This document shows positions 40,101-52,600 of a stretch of DNA of 64,000 nt, one piece after another. The notes under the pieces are model-generated. The model was given only the letters and a program-made list of their open reading frames with translations, was not told the DNA's origin and searched no databases. Source of the DNA: Hippophae tibetana (taxonomy: Eukaryota > Streptophyta > Magnoliopsida > Rosales > Elaeagnaceae); assembly GCA_037013495.1 (NCBI GenBank), contig CM072803.1, positions 49,861,627 to 49,925,626 of the forward strand, given 5' to 3'. A program made the translations under genes and the position numbers. Each line of letters begins with the position of its first letter. Position 1 is the first letter of the stretch.

Positions 40101-40383
40101 TGAGAATTGTTTATTTGTTATTTAGAATAATGAACAAAATTGGAAATTTTAATAGTTTTGCATCTTAAGACATAGTAAATTTCAATTAAATATATCACAA
40201 ATAAAAGGAAATAAAACGTGTAGTATTTATTCCGCCAACTTTCTTTTTTAAAATAGACATGAGAAAATGATTATGTTTTATTTCTCCCTTATTTATTTTT
40301 CCCCATGATCTATGATTATTTTTTTTTACCTTTGTATGTCTTAATACCCAGCACTCGCAAATTCATGCAAATTTTATTACCTC
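37105..40383 (+). repeat. 6-mer HOR, copy 2: C-B-C'-B-F-D'
   Basis: Units start at 37105, 37652, 38200, 38747, 39296 and 39843. It matches copy 1 except in the last unit, which has the true D' tail and GGAACGAAC where copy 1 has GGAACAAAC. It runs directly into the E unit at 40384, so from 38747 on it also pairs with the block that starts at 24545. Confidence 0.92.
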
Positions 40384-40932
40384 CCTTCCAAATGGAAAAT
40401 GTGATGGAAAATGTTTGTTTTAGACATCATTTGTAAACTTTTTGTTACATAGCTAGCAAAAATTGCAATTATGGACGAGGATAATATTTTCCATCATATT
40501 TCTCTACTTTTTACTCTTAGAATGGGTTTGGAACCAACATTCTTAGGGAGAAAAAGGATAACCAAAGTCAAATTAATTACGATGCCATCCAACAAAACCA
40601 GAATAACTTATAAATAAGTTAAAAATATTAATGTCAAAAAGGAGTTGAAAATGAGAATTGTTTATTTGTTATTTAGAATAATGAACAAAGTTTGAAATTT
40701 TAATAGTTTTGCATCTTAAGACATAGTAAATTTCAATTAAATATATCATAAATAAAAGGAAATAATACGTGTAGTATTTATTCCGCCAACTTTCTTTTTT
40801 AAAATAGACATGAGAAAATGATTATGTTTTATTTCTCCGTTATTTTCTTTTCTCCATTATCTATGATTATTTTTTTACCTTTTTAAGTCTTAATACCCAG
40901 CACTCGCAAATTCATGCAAATTTTATTACCTC
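40384..40932 (+). repeat. Class E monomer linking the 6-mer to the 2174-bp 4-mer
   Basis: A 549-bp E unit with TTTGTTTTAG, AAAAAGGATAACC, AATAATACG and the unusual CTCCGTTATTTTCTTTTC. The same tail is found at 26182, 51817 and 56733, always followed by a C unit with a D-type tail, so it tags one lineage. Confidence 0.85.
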
Positions 40933-43106
40933 CCTTCCAAATGGAAAATGTGATGGAAAATGGTTGTTTTAGATATCATTTGTAAACTTTTTGTTACAAG
41001 CTAGCAAAAATTGCAATTATGGACGAGGATAATATTTTCCATCATATTTCTCTACTTTTTACTCTTAGAATGGGTTTGGAACCAACATTCTTAGGGAGAA
41101 AAGGGATAACCAAAGTAAATTGATTGCGATGCCATCCAACAAAACCAGAATAACTTATAAATAAGTTAAAAATATTAATGTCAAAAAGGAGTTGAAAATG
41201 AGAATTGTTGATTTGTTATTTAGAATAATGAACAAAATGTGAAATTTTAATAGTTTTGCATCTTAAGACATAGTAAATTTCAATTAAATATATCACAAAT
41301 AAAAGGAAATAAAACGTGTAGTATTTATTCCGCCAACTTTCTTTTTTAAAATAGACATGAGAAAATGATTATGTTTTATTTCTCCCTTATTTATTTTTCC
41401 CCATGATCTATGATTATTTTTTTTACCTTTGTAAGTCTTAATACCCAGCACTCGCAAATTCATGCAAATTTTATTACCTCCCTTCCAAATGGAAAATGTG
41501 ATGGAAAATGTTTGTTTTAGACATCATTTGTAAACTTTTTGTTACATAGCTAGCAAAAATTGCAATTATGGACGAGGATAATATTTTCCATCATATTTCT
41601 CTACTTTTTACTCTTAGAATAGGTTTGGAACGAACATTCTTAGGGAGAAAAGGGATAACCAAAGTCAAATTAATTACGATGCCATCCAACAAAACCAGAA
41701 TAACTTATAAATAAGTTAAAAATATTAATGTCAAAAAGGAGTGTAAAATGAGAATTGTTTATTTGTTATTTAGAATAATGAACAAAATTTGAACTTTTAA
41801 TAGTTTTACATCTTAAGACATAGTAAATTTCAATTAAATATATCATAAATAAAAGGAAATAAAACGTGTAGTATTTATTCCGCCAACTTTCTTTTTTAAA
41901 ATAGACATGAGAAAATGATTATGTTTTATTTCTCCCTTATTTATTTTTTCCATGATCTATGATTATTATTTTTACCTTTGTAAGTCTTAATACCCAGCAC
42001 TCGCAAATTCATGCAAATTTTATTACCTCCCTTCCAAATGGAAAATGTGATGGAAAATGGTTGTTTTAGACATCATTTTGTTACATAGCTAGCAAAAATT
42101 GCAATTATATACGAGGATAATATTTTCCATCATATTTCTCTACTTTTTACTCTTAGAATAGGTTTGGAACGAACATTCTTAGGGAGAAAAGGGATACCCA
42201 AAGTAAATTGATTGCGATGTCATCCAACAAAACCAGAATAACTTATAAATAAGTTAAAAATATTAATGTCAAAAAGGAGTTTTAAATGAGAATTGTTGAT
42301 TTGTTATTTAGAATAATAAACAAAATTTGAACTTTTAATAGTTTTGCATCTTAAGACATAGTAAATTTCAATTAAATATATCATAAATAAAAGGAAATAA
42401 AACATGTAGTATTTATTCCGCCAACTTTCTTTTTTAAAATAGACATGAGAAAATGATTATGTTTTATTTCTCCCTTATTTATTTTTTCCATGATCTATGA
42501 TTATTATTTTTACCTTTGTAAGTCTTAATACCCAGCACTCGCAAATTCATGCAAATTTTATTACCTCCCTTCCAAATGGAAAATGTGATGGAAAATGGTT
42601 GTTTTAGACATCATTTTGTTACATAGCTAGCAAAAATTGCAATTATGGACGAGGATAATATTTTCCATCATATTTCTCTACTTTTTACTCTTAGAATAGG
42701 TTTGGAACGAACATTCTTAGGGAGAAAATGGATAACCAAAGTCAAATTAATTACGATGCCATCCAACAAAACCAGAATAACTTATAAATAAGTTAAAAAT
42801 ATTAATGTCAAAAAGGAGTTGAAAATGAGAATTGTTTATTTGTTATTTAGAATAATGAACAAAATTTGAAATTTTAATAGTTTTGCATCTTAAGACATAG
42901 TAAATTTCAATTAAATATATCATAAATAAAAGGAAATAATACGTGTAGTATTTATTCCGCCAACTTTCTTTTTTAAAATAGACATGAGAAAATGATTATG
43001 TTTTATTTCTCCGTTATTTTCTTTTCTCCATTATCTATGATTATTTTTTTACCTTTTTAAGTCTTAATACCCAGCACTCGCAAATTCATGCAAATTTTAT
43101 TACCTC
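40933..43106 (+). repeat. 4-mer of 2174 bp, copy 1: C/D-B/F-Fdel-D/E
   Basis: Units start at 40933 (C with AGATATCATT), 41481 (B/F with TTTTACATC), 42030 (Fdel with GGGATACCC and AATAATAAAC) and 42568 (D front, E tail with CCGTTATTTTC). The first three recur exactly 2174 bases later with the same private markers. Confidence 0.9.
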
Positions 43107-45281
43107 CCTTCCAAATGGAAAATGTGATGGAAAATGGTTGTTTTAGATATCATTTGTAAACTTTTTGTTACAAGCTAGCAAAAATTGCAATTATGGACGA
43201 GGATAATATTTTCCATCATATTTCTCTACTTTTTACTCTTAGAATGGGTTTGGAACCAACATTCTTAGGGAGAAAAGGGATAACCAAAGTAAATTGATTG
43301 CGATGCCATCCAACAAAACCAGAATAACTTATAAATAAGTTAAAAATATTAATGTCAAAAAGGAGTTGAAAATGAGAATTGTTGATTTGTTATTTAGAAT
43401 AATGAACAAAATGTGAAATTTTAATAGTTTTGCATCTTAAGACATAGTAAATTTCAATTAAATATATCACAAATAAAAGGAAATAAAACGTGTAGTATTT
43501 ATTCCGCCAACTTTCTTTTTTAAAATAGACATGAGAAAATGATTATGTTTTATTTCTCCCTTATTTATTTTTCCCCATGATCTATGATTATTTTTTTTAC
43601 CTTTGTAAGTCTTAATACCCAGCACTCGCAAATTCATGCAAATTTTATTACCTCCCTTCCAAATGGAAAATGTGATGGAAAATGTTTGTTTTAGACATCA
43701 TTTGTAAACTTTTTGTTACATAGCTAGCAAAAATTGCAATTATGGACGAGGATAATATTTTCCATCATATTTCTCTACTTTTTACTCTTAGAATAGGTTT
43801 GGAACGAACATTCTTAGGGAGAAAAGGGATAACCAAAGTCAAATTAATTACGATGCCATCCAACAAAACCAGAATAACTTATAAATAAGTTAAAAATATT
43901 AATGTCAAAAAGGAGTGTAAAATGAGAATTGTTTATTTGTTATTTAGAATAATGAACAAAATTTGAACTTTTAATAGTTTTACATCTTAAGACATAGTAA
44001 ATTTCAATTAAATATATCATAAATAAAAGGAAATAAAACGTGTAGTATTTATTCCGCCAACTTTCTTTTTTAAAATAGACATGAGAAAATGATTATGTTT
44101 TATTTCTCCCTTATTTATTTTTTCCATGATCTATGATTATTATTTTTACCTTTGTAAGTCTTAATACCCAGCACTCGCAAATTCATGCAAATTTTATTAC
44201 CTCCCTTCCAAATGGAAAATGTGATGGAAAATGGTTGTTTTAGACATCATTTTGTTACATAGCTAGCAAAAATTGCAATTATGGACGAGGATAATATTTT
44301 CCATCATATTTCTCTACTTTTTACTCTTAGAATAGGTTTGGAACGAACATTCTTAGGGAGAAAAGGGATACCCAAAGTAAATTGATTGCGATGTCATCCA
44401 ACAAAACCAGAATAACTTATAAATAAGTTAAAAATATTAATGTCAAAAAGGAGTTTTAAATGAGAATTGTTGATTTGTTATTTAGAATAATAAACAAAAT
44501 TTGAACTTTTAATAGTTTTGCATCTTAAGACATAGTAAATTTCAATTAAATATATCATAAATAAAAGGAAATAAAACATGTAGTATTTATTCCGCCAACT
44601 TTCTTTTTTAAAATAGACATGAGAAAATGATTATGTTTTATTTCTCCCATATTTATTTTTTCCATGATCTATGATTATTATTTTTACCTTTGTAAGTCTT
44701 AATACCCAGCACTCGCAAATTCATGCAAATTTTATTACCTCCCTTCCAAATGGAAAATGTGATGGAAAATGGTTGTTTTAGACATCATTTTGTTACATAG
44801 CTAGCAAAAATTGCAATTATGGACGAGGATAATATTTTCCATCATATTTCTCTACTTTTTACTCTTAGAATAGGTTTGGAACGAACATTCTTAGGGAGAA
44901 AATGGATAACCAAAGTCAAATTAATTACGATGCCATCCAACAAAACCAGAATAACTTATAAATAAGTTAAAAATATTAATGTCAAAAAGGAGTTGAAAAT
45001 GAGAATTGTTTATTTGTTATTTAGAATAATGAACAAAATTTGAAATTTTAATAGTTTTGCATCTTAAGACATAGTAAATTTCAATTAAATATATCACAAA
45101 TAAAAGGAAATAAAACGTGTAGTATTTATTCCGCCAACTTTCTTTTTTAAAATAGACATGAGAAAATGATTATGTTTTATTTCTCCCTTATTTATTTTTC
45201 CCCATGATCTATGATTATTTTTTTTACCTTTGTAAGTCTTAATACCCAGCACTCGCAAATTCATGGAAATTTTATTTCCTC
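43107..45281 (+). repeat. 4-mer of 2174 bp, copy 2: C/D-B/F-Fdel-D
   Basis: Units start at 43107, 43655, 44204 and 44742. AGATATCATT, TTTTACATC and GGGATACCC all reappear. The fourth unit has a true D tail, so the E tail of copy 1 at 42568 marks the recombination point that closed the 4-mer. Confidence 0.9.
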
Positions 45282-47457
45282 CCTTCCAAATGGAAAATGT
45301 GATGGAAAATGGTTGTTTTAGACATTATTTGTAAACTTTTTGTTACAAGCTAGCAAAAATTGCAATTATGGACGAGGATAATATTTTCCATCATATTTCT
45401 CTACTTTTTACTCTTAGAATAGGTTTGGAACGAACATTCTTAGGGAGAAAAGGGATAACCAAAGTAAATTGATTGCGATGTCATCCAACAAAACCAGAAT
45501 AACTTATAAATAAGTTAAAAATATTAATGTCAAAAAGTAGTTTTAAATGAGAATTGTTGATTTGTTATTTAGAATAATGAACAAAATTTGAACTTTTAAT
45601 AGTTTTGCATCTTAAGACATAGTAAATTTCAATTAAATATATCATAAATAAAAGGAAATAAAACGTGTAGTATTTATTCCGCCAACTTTCTTTTTTAAAA
45701 TAGACATGAGAAAATGATTATGTTTTATTTCTCCCTTATTTTCTTTTTTCCATGATCTATGATTATTATTTTTACCTTTGTAAGTCTTAATACCCAGCAC
45801 TCGCAAATTCATGCAAATTTTATTACCTCCCTTCCAAATGGAAAATGTGATAAAAAATGGTTGTTTTAGACATCATTTTGTTACATAGCTAGCAAAAATT
45901 GCAATTATGGACGAGGATAATATTTTCCATCATATTTCTCTACTTTTTACTCTTAGAATAGGTTTGGAACGAACATTCTTAGGGAGAAAATGGATAACCA
46001 AAGTCAAATTAATTACGATACCATCCAACAAAACCAGAATAACTTATAAATAAGTTAAAAATATTAATGTCAAAAAGGAGTTGAAAATGAGAATTGTTTA
46101 TTTGTTATTTAGAATAATGAACAAAATTGGAAATTTTAATAGTTTTGCATCTTAAGACATAGTAAATTTCAATTAAATATATCACAAATAAAAGGAAATA
46201 AAACGTGTAGTATTTATTCCGCCAACTTTCTTTTTTAAAATAGACATGAGAAAATGATTATGTTTTATTTCTCCCTTATTTATTTTTCCCCATGATCTAT
46301 GATTATTTTGTTTTACCTTTGTAAGTCTTAATACCCAGCACTCGCAAATTCATGCAAATTTTATTACCTCCCTTCCAAATGGAAAATGTGATGGAAAATG
46401 TTTGTTTTAGACATCATTTGTAAACTTTTTGTTACATAGCTAGCAAAAATTGCAATTATGGACGAGGATAATATTTTCCATCATATTTCTCTACTTTTTT
46501 CTCTTAGAATGGGTTTGGAACCAACATTCTTAGGGAGAAAAAGGATAACCAAAGTCAAATTAATTACGATGCCATCCAACAAAACCAGAATAACTTATAA
46601 ATAAGTTAAAAATATTAATGTCAAAAAGGAGTTGAAAATGAGAATTGTTTATTTGTTATTTAGAATAATGAACAAAGTTTAAAATTTTAATAGTTTTGCA
46701 TCTTAAGACATAGTAAATTTCAATTAAATATATCATAAATAAAAGGAAATAATACGTGTAGTATTTATTCCGCCAACTTTCTTTTTTAAAATAGACATGA
46801 GAAAATGATTATGTTTTATTTCTCCCTTATTTATTTTTTCCATGATCTATGATTATTATTTTTACCTTTGTAAGTCTTAATACCCAGCACTCGCAAATTC
46901 ATGCAAATTTTATTACCTCCCTTCCAAATGGAAAATGTGATGGAAAATGGTTGTTTTAGACATCATTTTGTTACATAGCTAGCAAAAATTGCAATTATGG
47001 ACGAGGATAATATTTTCCATCATATTTCTCTACTTTTTACTCTTAGAATAGGTTTGGAACGAACATTCTTAGGGAGAAAAGGGATACCCAAAGTAAATTG
47101 ATTGCGATGTCATCCAACAAAACCAGAATAACTTATAAATAAGTTAAAAATATTAATGTCAAAAAGGAGTTTTAAATGAGAATTGTTGATTTGTTATTTA
47201 GAATAATGAACAAAATTTGAACTTTTAATAGTTTTGCATCTTAAGACATAGTAAATTTCAATTAAATATATCATAAATAAAAGGAAATAAAACATGTAGT
47301 ATTTATTCCGCCAACTTTCTTTTTTAAAATAGACATGAGAAAATGATTATGTTTTATTTCTCCCTTATTTATTTTTTCCATGATCTATGATTATTATTTT
47401 TACCTTTGTAAGTCTTAATACCCAGCACTCGCAAATTCATGCAAATTTTATTACCTC
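45282..47457 (+). repeat. F-D'-E/F-Fdel block
   Basis: Units start at 45282 (F with AAAAAGTAG and TTATTTTCTTTTTT), 45830 (D' with GATAAAAAATGG and ATTTTGTTTTACC), 46371 (E front with TTTTTTCTCTTAG, F tail) and 46920 (Fdel with GGGATACCC). The first three pair with 50728, 51276 and 51817 at exactly 5446 bases, sharing the GTTTTACC and TTTTTTCTC markers. Confidence 0.88.
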
Positions 47458-49632
47458 CCTTCCAAATGGAAAATGTGATGGAAAATGGTTGTTTTAGACA
47501 TCATTTTGTTACATAGCTAGCAAAAATTGCAATTATGGACGAGGATAATATTTTCCATCATATTTCTCTACTTTTTACTCTTAGAATAGGTTTGGAACGA
47601 ACATTCTTAGGGAGAAAATGGATAACCAAAGTCAAATTAATTACGATGCCATCCAACAAAACCAGAATAACTTATAAATAAGTTAAAAATATTAATGTCA
47701 AAAAGGAGTTGAAAATGAGAATTGTTTATTTGTTATTTAGAATAATGAACAAAATTTGAAATTTTAATAGTTTTGCATCTTAAGACATAGTAAATTTCAA
47801 TTAAATATATCACAAATAAAAGGAAATAAAACGTGTAGTATTTATTCCGCCAACTTTCTTTTTTAAAATAGACATGAGAAAATGATTATGTTTTATTTCT
47901 CCCTTATTTATTTTTCCCCATGATCTATGATTATTTTTTTTACCTTTGTAAGTCTTAATACCCAGCACTCGCAAATTCATGGAAATTTTATTTCCTCCCT
48001 TCCAAATGGAAAATGTGATGGAAAATGGTTGTTTTAGACATCATTTGTAAACTTTTTGTTACAAGCTAGCAAAAATTGCAATTATGGACGAGGATAATAT
48101 TTTCCATCATATTTCTCTACTTTTTACTCTTAGAATAGGTTTGGAACGAACATTCTTAGGGAGAAAAGGGATAACCAAAGTAAATTGATTACGATGTCAT
48201 CCAACAAAACCAGAATAACTTATAAATAAGTTAAAAATATTAATGTCAAAAAGGGGTTTTAAATGAGAATTGTTTATTTGTTATTTAGAATAATGAACAA
48301 AATTTGAAATTTTAATAGTTTTGCATCTTAAGACATAGTAAATTTCAATTAAATATATCACAAATAAAAGGAAATAAAACGTGTAGTATTTATTCCGCCA
48401 ACTTTCTTTTTTAAAATAGACATGAGAAAATGATTATGTTTTATTTCTCCCTTATTTATTTTTCCCCATGATCTATGATTATTTTTTTTACCTTTGTAAG
48501 TCTTAATACCCAGCACTCGCAAATTCATGGAAATTTTATTACCTCCCTTCCAAATGGAAAATGTGATGGAAAATGGTTGTTTTAGACATCATTTTGTTAC
48601 ATAGCTAGCAAAAATTGCAATTATGGACGAGGATAATATTTTCCATCATATTTCTCTACTTTTTACTCTTAGAATAGGTTTGGAACGAACATTCTTAGGG
48701 AGAAAATGGATAACCAAAGTCAAATTAATTACGATGCCATCCAACAAAACCAGAATAACTTATAAATAAGTTAAAAATATTAATGTCAAAAAGGAGTTGA
48801 AAATGAGAATTGTTTATTTGTTATTTAGAATAATGAACAAAATTTGAAATTTTAATAGTTTTGCATCTTAAGACATAGTAAATTTCAATTAAATATATCA
48901 CAAATAAAAGGAAATAAAACGTGTAGTATTTATTCCGCCAACTTTCTTTTTTAAAATAGACATGAGAAAATGATTATGTTTTATTTCTCCCTTATTTATT
49001 TTTCCCCATGATCTATGATTATTTTTTTTACCTTTGTAAGTCTTAATACCCAGCACTCGCAAATTCATGGAAATTTTATTTCCTCCCTTCCAAATGGAAA
49101 ATGTGATGGAAAATGGTTGTTTTAGACATCATTTGTAAACTTTTTGTTACAAGCTAGCAAAAATTGCAATTATGGACGAGGATAATATTTTCCATCATAT
49201 TTCTCTACTTTTTACTCTTAGAATAGGTTTGGAACGAACATTCTTAGGGAGAAAAGGGATAACCAAAGTAAATTGATTACGATGTCATCCAACAAAACCA
49301 GAATAACTTATAAATAAGTTAAAAATATTAATGTCAAAAAGGGGTTTTAAATGAGAATTGTTGATTTGTTATTTAGAATAATGAACAAAATTTGAACTTT
49401 TAATAGTTTTGCATCTTAAGACATAGTAAATTTCAATTAAATATATCATAAATAAAAGGAAATAAAACGTGTAGTATTTATTCCGCCAACTTTCTTTTTT
49501 AAAATAGACATGAGAAAATGATTATGTTTTATTTCTCCCTTATTTATTTTTCACCATGATCTATGATTATTTTTTTACCTTTTTAAGTCTTAATACCCAT
49601 CACTCGCAAATTCATGGAAATTTTATTACCTC
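47458..49632 (+). repeat. Recent D-A 2-mer duplication
   Basis: Units start at 47458 (D), 47998 (A front, D back), 48546 (D) and 49086 (A with GGGGTTTT). The D units are near-identical at 1088-base spacing. The units at 47998 and 49086 share the rare GATTACGATGTC, where class A has GATTGCGATGTC, so they descend from one copy. The first is chimeric: class A through GGGGTTTTAAATG (about 48265), class D from TTTATTTG on. Confidence 0.9.
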
Positions 49633-52600
49633 CCTTCCAAATGGAAAATGTGATGGAAATTGGTTGTTTTAGACATCATTTGTAAACTTTTTGTTACAAG
49701 CTAGCAAAAATTGCAATTATGGACGAGGATAATATTTTCCATCATATTTCTCTACTTTTTACTCTTAGAATGGGTTTGGAACCAACATTCTTAGGGAGAA
49801 AAGGGATAACCAAAGTAAATTGATTGCGATGCCATCCAACAAAACCAGAATAACTTATAAATAAGTTAAAAATATTAATGTCAAAAAGGAGTTGAAAATG
49901 AGAATTGTTGATTTGTTATTTACAATAATGAACAAAATGTGAAATTTTATTAGTTTTGCATCTTAAGACATAGTAAATTTCAATTAAATATATCATAAAT
50001 AAAAGAAATAAAACGTGTAGTATTTATTCCGCCAACTTTCTTTTTTAAAATAGACATGAGAAAAATGATTATGTTTTATTTCTCCCTTATTTATTTTTCC
50101 CCATAATCTATGATTTTTTTTTACCATTGTAAGTCTTAATACCCAGCACTCGCAAATTCATGCAAATTTTATTACCTCCCTTCCAAATGGAAAATGTGAT
50201 GGAAAATGGTTGTTTTAGACATCATTTGTAAACTTTTTGTTACATAGCTAGCAAAAATTGCAATTATGAACGAGGATAATATTTTCCATCATATTTCTCT
50301 ACTTTTTACTCTTAGAATAGGTTTGGAACGAACATTCTTAGGGAGAAAAGGGATAACCAAAGTCAAATTAATTACGATGCCATCTAACAAAACCAGAATA
50401 ACTTATAAATAAGTTTAAAATATTAATGTCAAAAAGGAGTGTAAAATGAGAATTGTTTATTTGTTATTTAGAATAATGAACAAAAGTTGAAATTTTAATA
50501 GTTTTGCATCTTAAGACATAGTAAATTTCAATTAAATATATCATAAATAAAAGGAAATAAAATGTGTAGTATTTATTCCGCCAACTTTCTTTTTTAAAAT
50601 AGACATGAGAAAATGATTATGTTTTATTTCTCCCTTATTTATTTTTCACCATGATCTATGATTATTTTTTTACCTTTTTAAGTCTTAATACCCATCACTC
50701 GCAAATTCATGGAAATTTTATTACCTCCCTTCCAAATGGAAAATGTGATGGAAAATGGTTGTTTTAGACATCATTTGTAAACTTTTTGTTACAAGCTAGC
50801 AAAAATTGCAATTATGGACGAGGATAATATTTTCCATCATATTTCTCTACTTTTTACTCTTAGAATAGGTTTGGAACGAACATTCTTAGGGAGAAAAGGG
50901 ATAACCAAAGTAAATTGATTGCGATGTCATCCAACAAAACCAGAATAACTTATAAATAAGTTAAAAATATTAATGTCAAAAAGGAGTTTTAAATGAGAAT
51001 TGTTGATTTGTTATTTAGAATAATGAACAAAATTTGAACTTTTAATAGTTTTGCATCTTAAGACATAGTAAATTTCAATTAAATATATCATAAATAAAAG
51101 GAAATAAAACGTGTAGTATTTATTCCGCCAACTTTCTTTTTTAAAATAGACATGAGAAAATGATTATGTTTTATTTCTCCCTTATTTTCTTTTTTCCATG
51201 ATCTATGATTATTATTTTTACCTTTGTAAGTCTTAATACCCAGCACTCGCAAATTCATGCAAATTTTATTACCTCCCTTCCAAATGGAAAATGTGATAAA
51301 AAATGGTTGTTTTAGACATCATTTTGTTACATAGCTAGCAAAAATTGCAATTATGGACGAGGATAATATTTTCCATCATATTTCTCTACTTTTTACTCTT
51401 AGAATAGGTTTGGAACGAACATTCTTAGGGAGAAAATGGATAACCAAAGTCAAATTAATTACGATACCATCCAACAAAACCAGAATAACTTATAAATAAG
51501 TTAAAAATATTAATGTCAAAAAGGAGTTGAAAATGAGAATTGTTTATTTGTTATTTAGAATAATGAACAAAATTGGAAATTTTAATAGTTTTGCATCTTA
51601 AGACATAGTAAATTTCAATTAAATATATCACAAATAAAAGGAAATAAAACGTGTAGTATTTATTCCGCCAACTTTCTTTTTTAAAATAGACATAAGAAAA
51701 TGATTATGTTTTATTTCTCCCTTATTTATTTTTCCCCATGATCTATGATTATTTTGTTTTACCTTTGTAAGTCTTAATACCCAGCACTCGCAAATTCATG
51801 CAAATTTTATTACCTCCCTTCCAAGTGGAAAATGTGATGGAAAATGTTTGTTTTAGACATCATTTGTAAACTTTTTGTTACATAGCTAGCAAAAATTGCA
51901 ATTATGGACGAGGATAATATTTTCCATCATATTTCTCTACTTTTTTCTCTTAGAATGGGTTTGGAACCAACATTCTTAGGGAGAAAAAGGATAACCAAAG
52001 TCAAATTAATTACGATGCCATCCAACAAAACCAGAATAACTTATAAATAAGTTAAAAATATTAATGTCAAAAAGGTGTTGAAAATGAGAATTGTTTATTT
52101 GTTATTTAGAATAATGAACAAAGTTTGAAATTTTAATAGTTTTGCATCTTAAGACATAGTAAATTTCAATTAAATATATCATAAATAAAAGGAAATAATA
52201 CGTGTAGTATTTATTCCGCCAACTTTCTTTTTTAAAATAGACATGAGAAAATGATTATGTTTTATTTCTCCGTTATTTTCTTTTCTCCATTATCTATGAT
52301 TATTTTTTTACCTTTTTAAGTCTTAATACCCAGCACTCGCAAATTCATGCAAATTTTATTACCTCCCTTCCAAATGGAAAATGTGATGGAAAATGGTTGT
52401 TTTAGACATCATTTGTAAACTTTTTGTTACAAGCTAGCAAAAATTGCAATTATGGACGAGGATAATATTTTCCATCATATTTCTCTACTTTTTACTCTTA
52501 GAATGGGTTTGGAACCAACATTCTTAGGGAGAAAAGGGATAACCAAAGTAAATTGATTGCGATGCCATCCAACAAAACCAGAATAACTTATAAATAAGTT

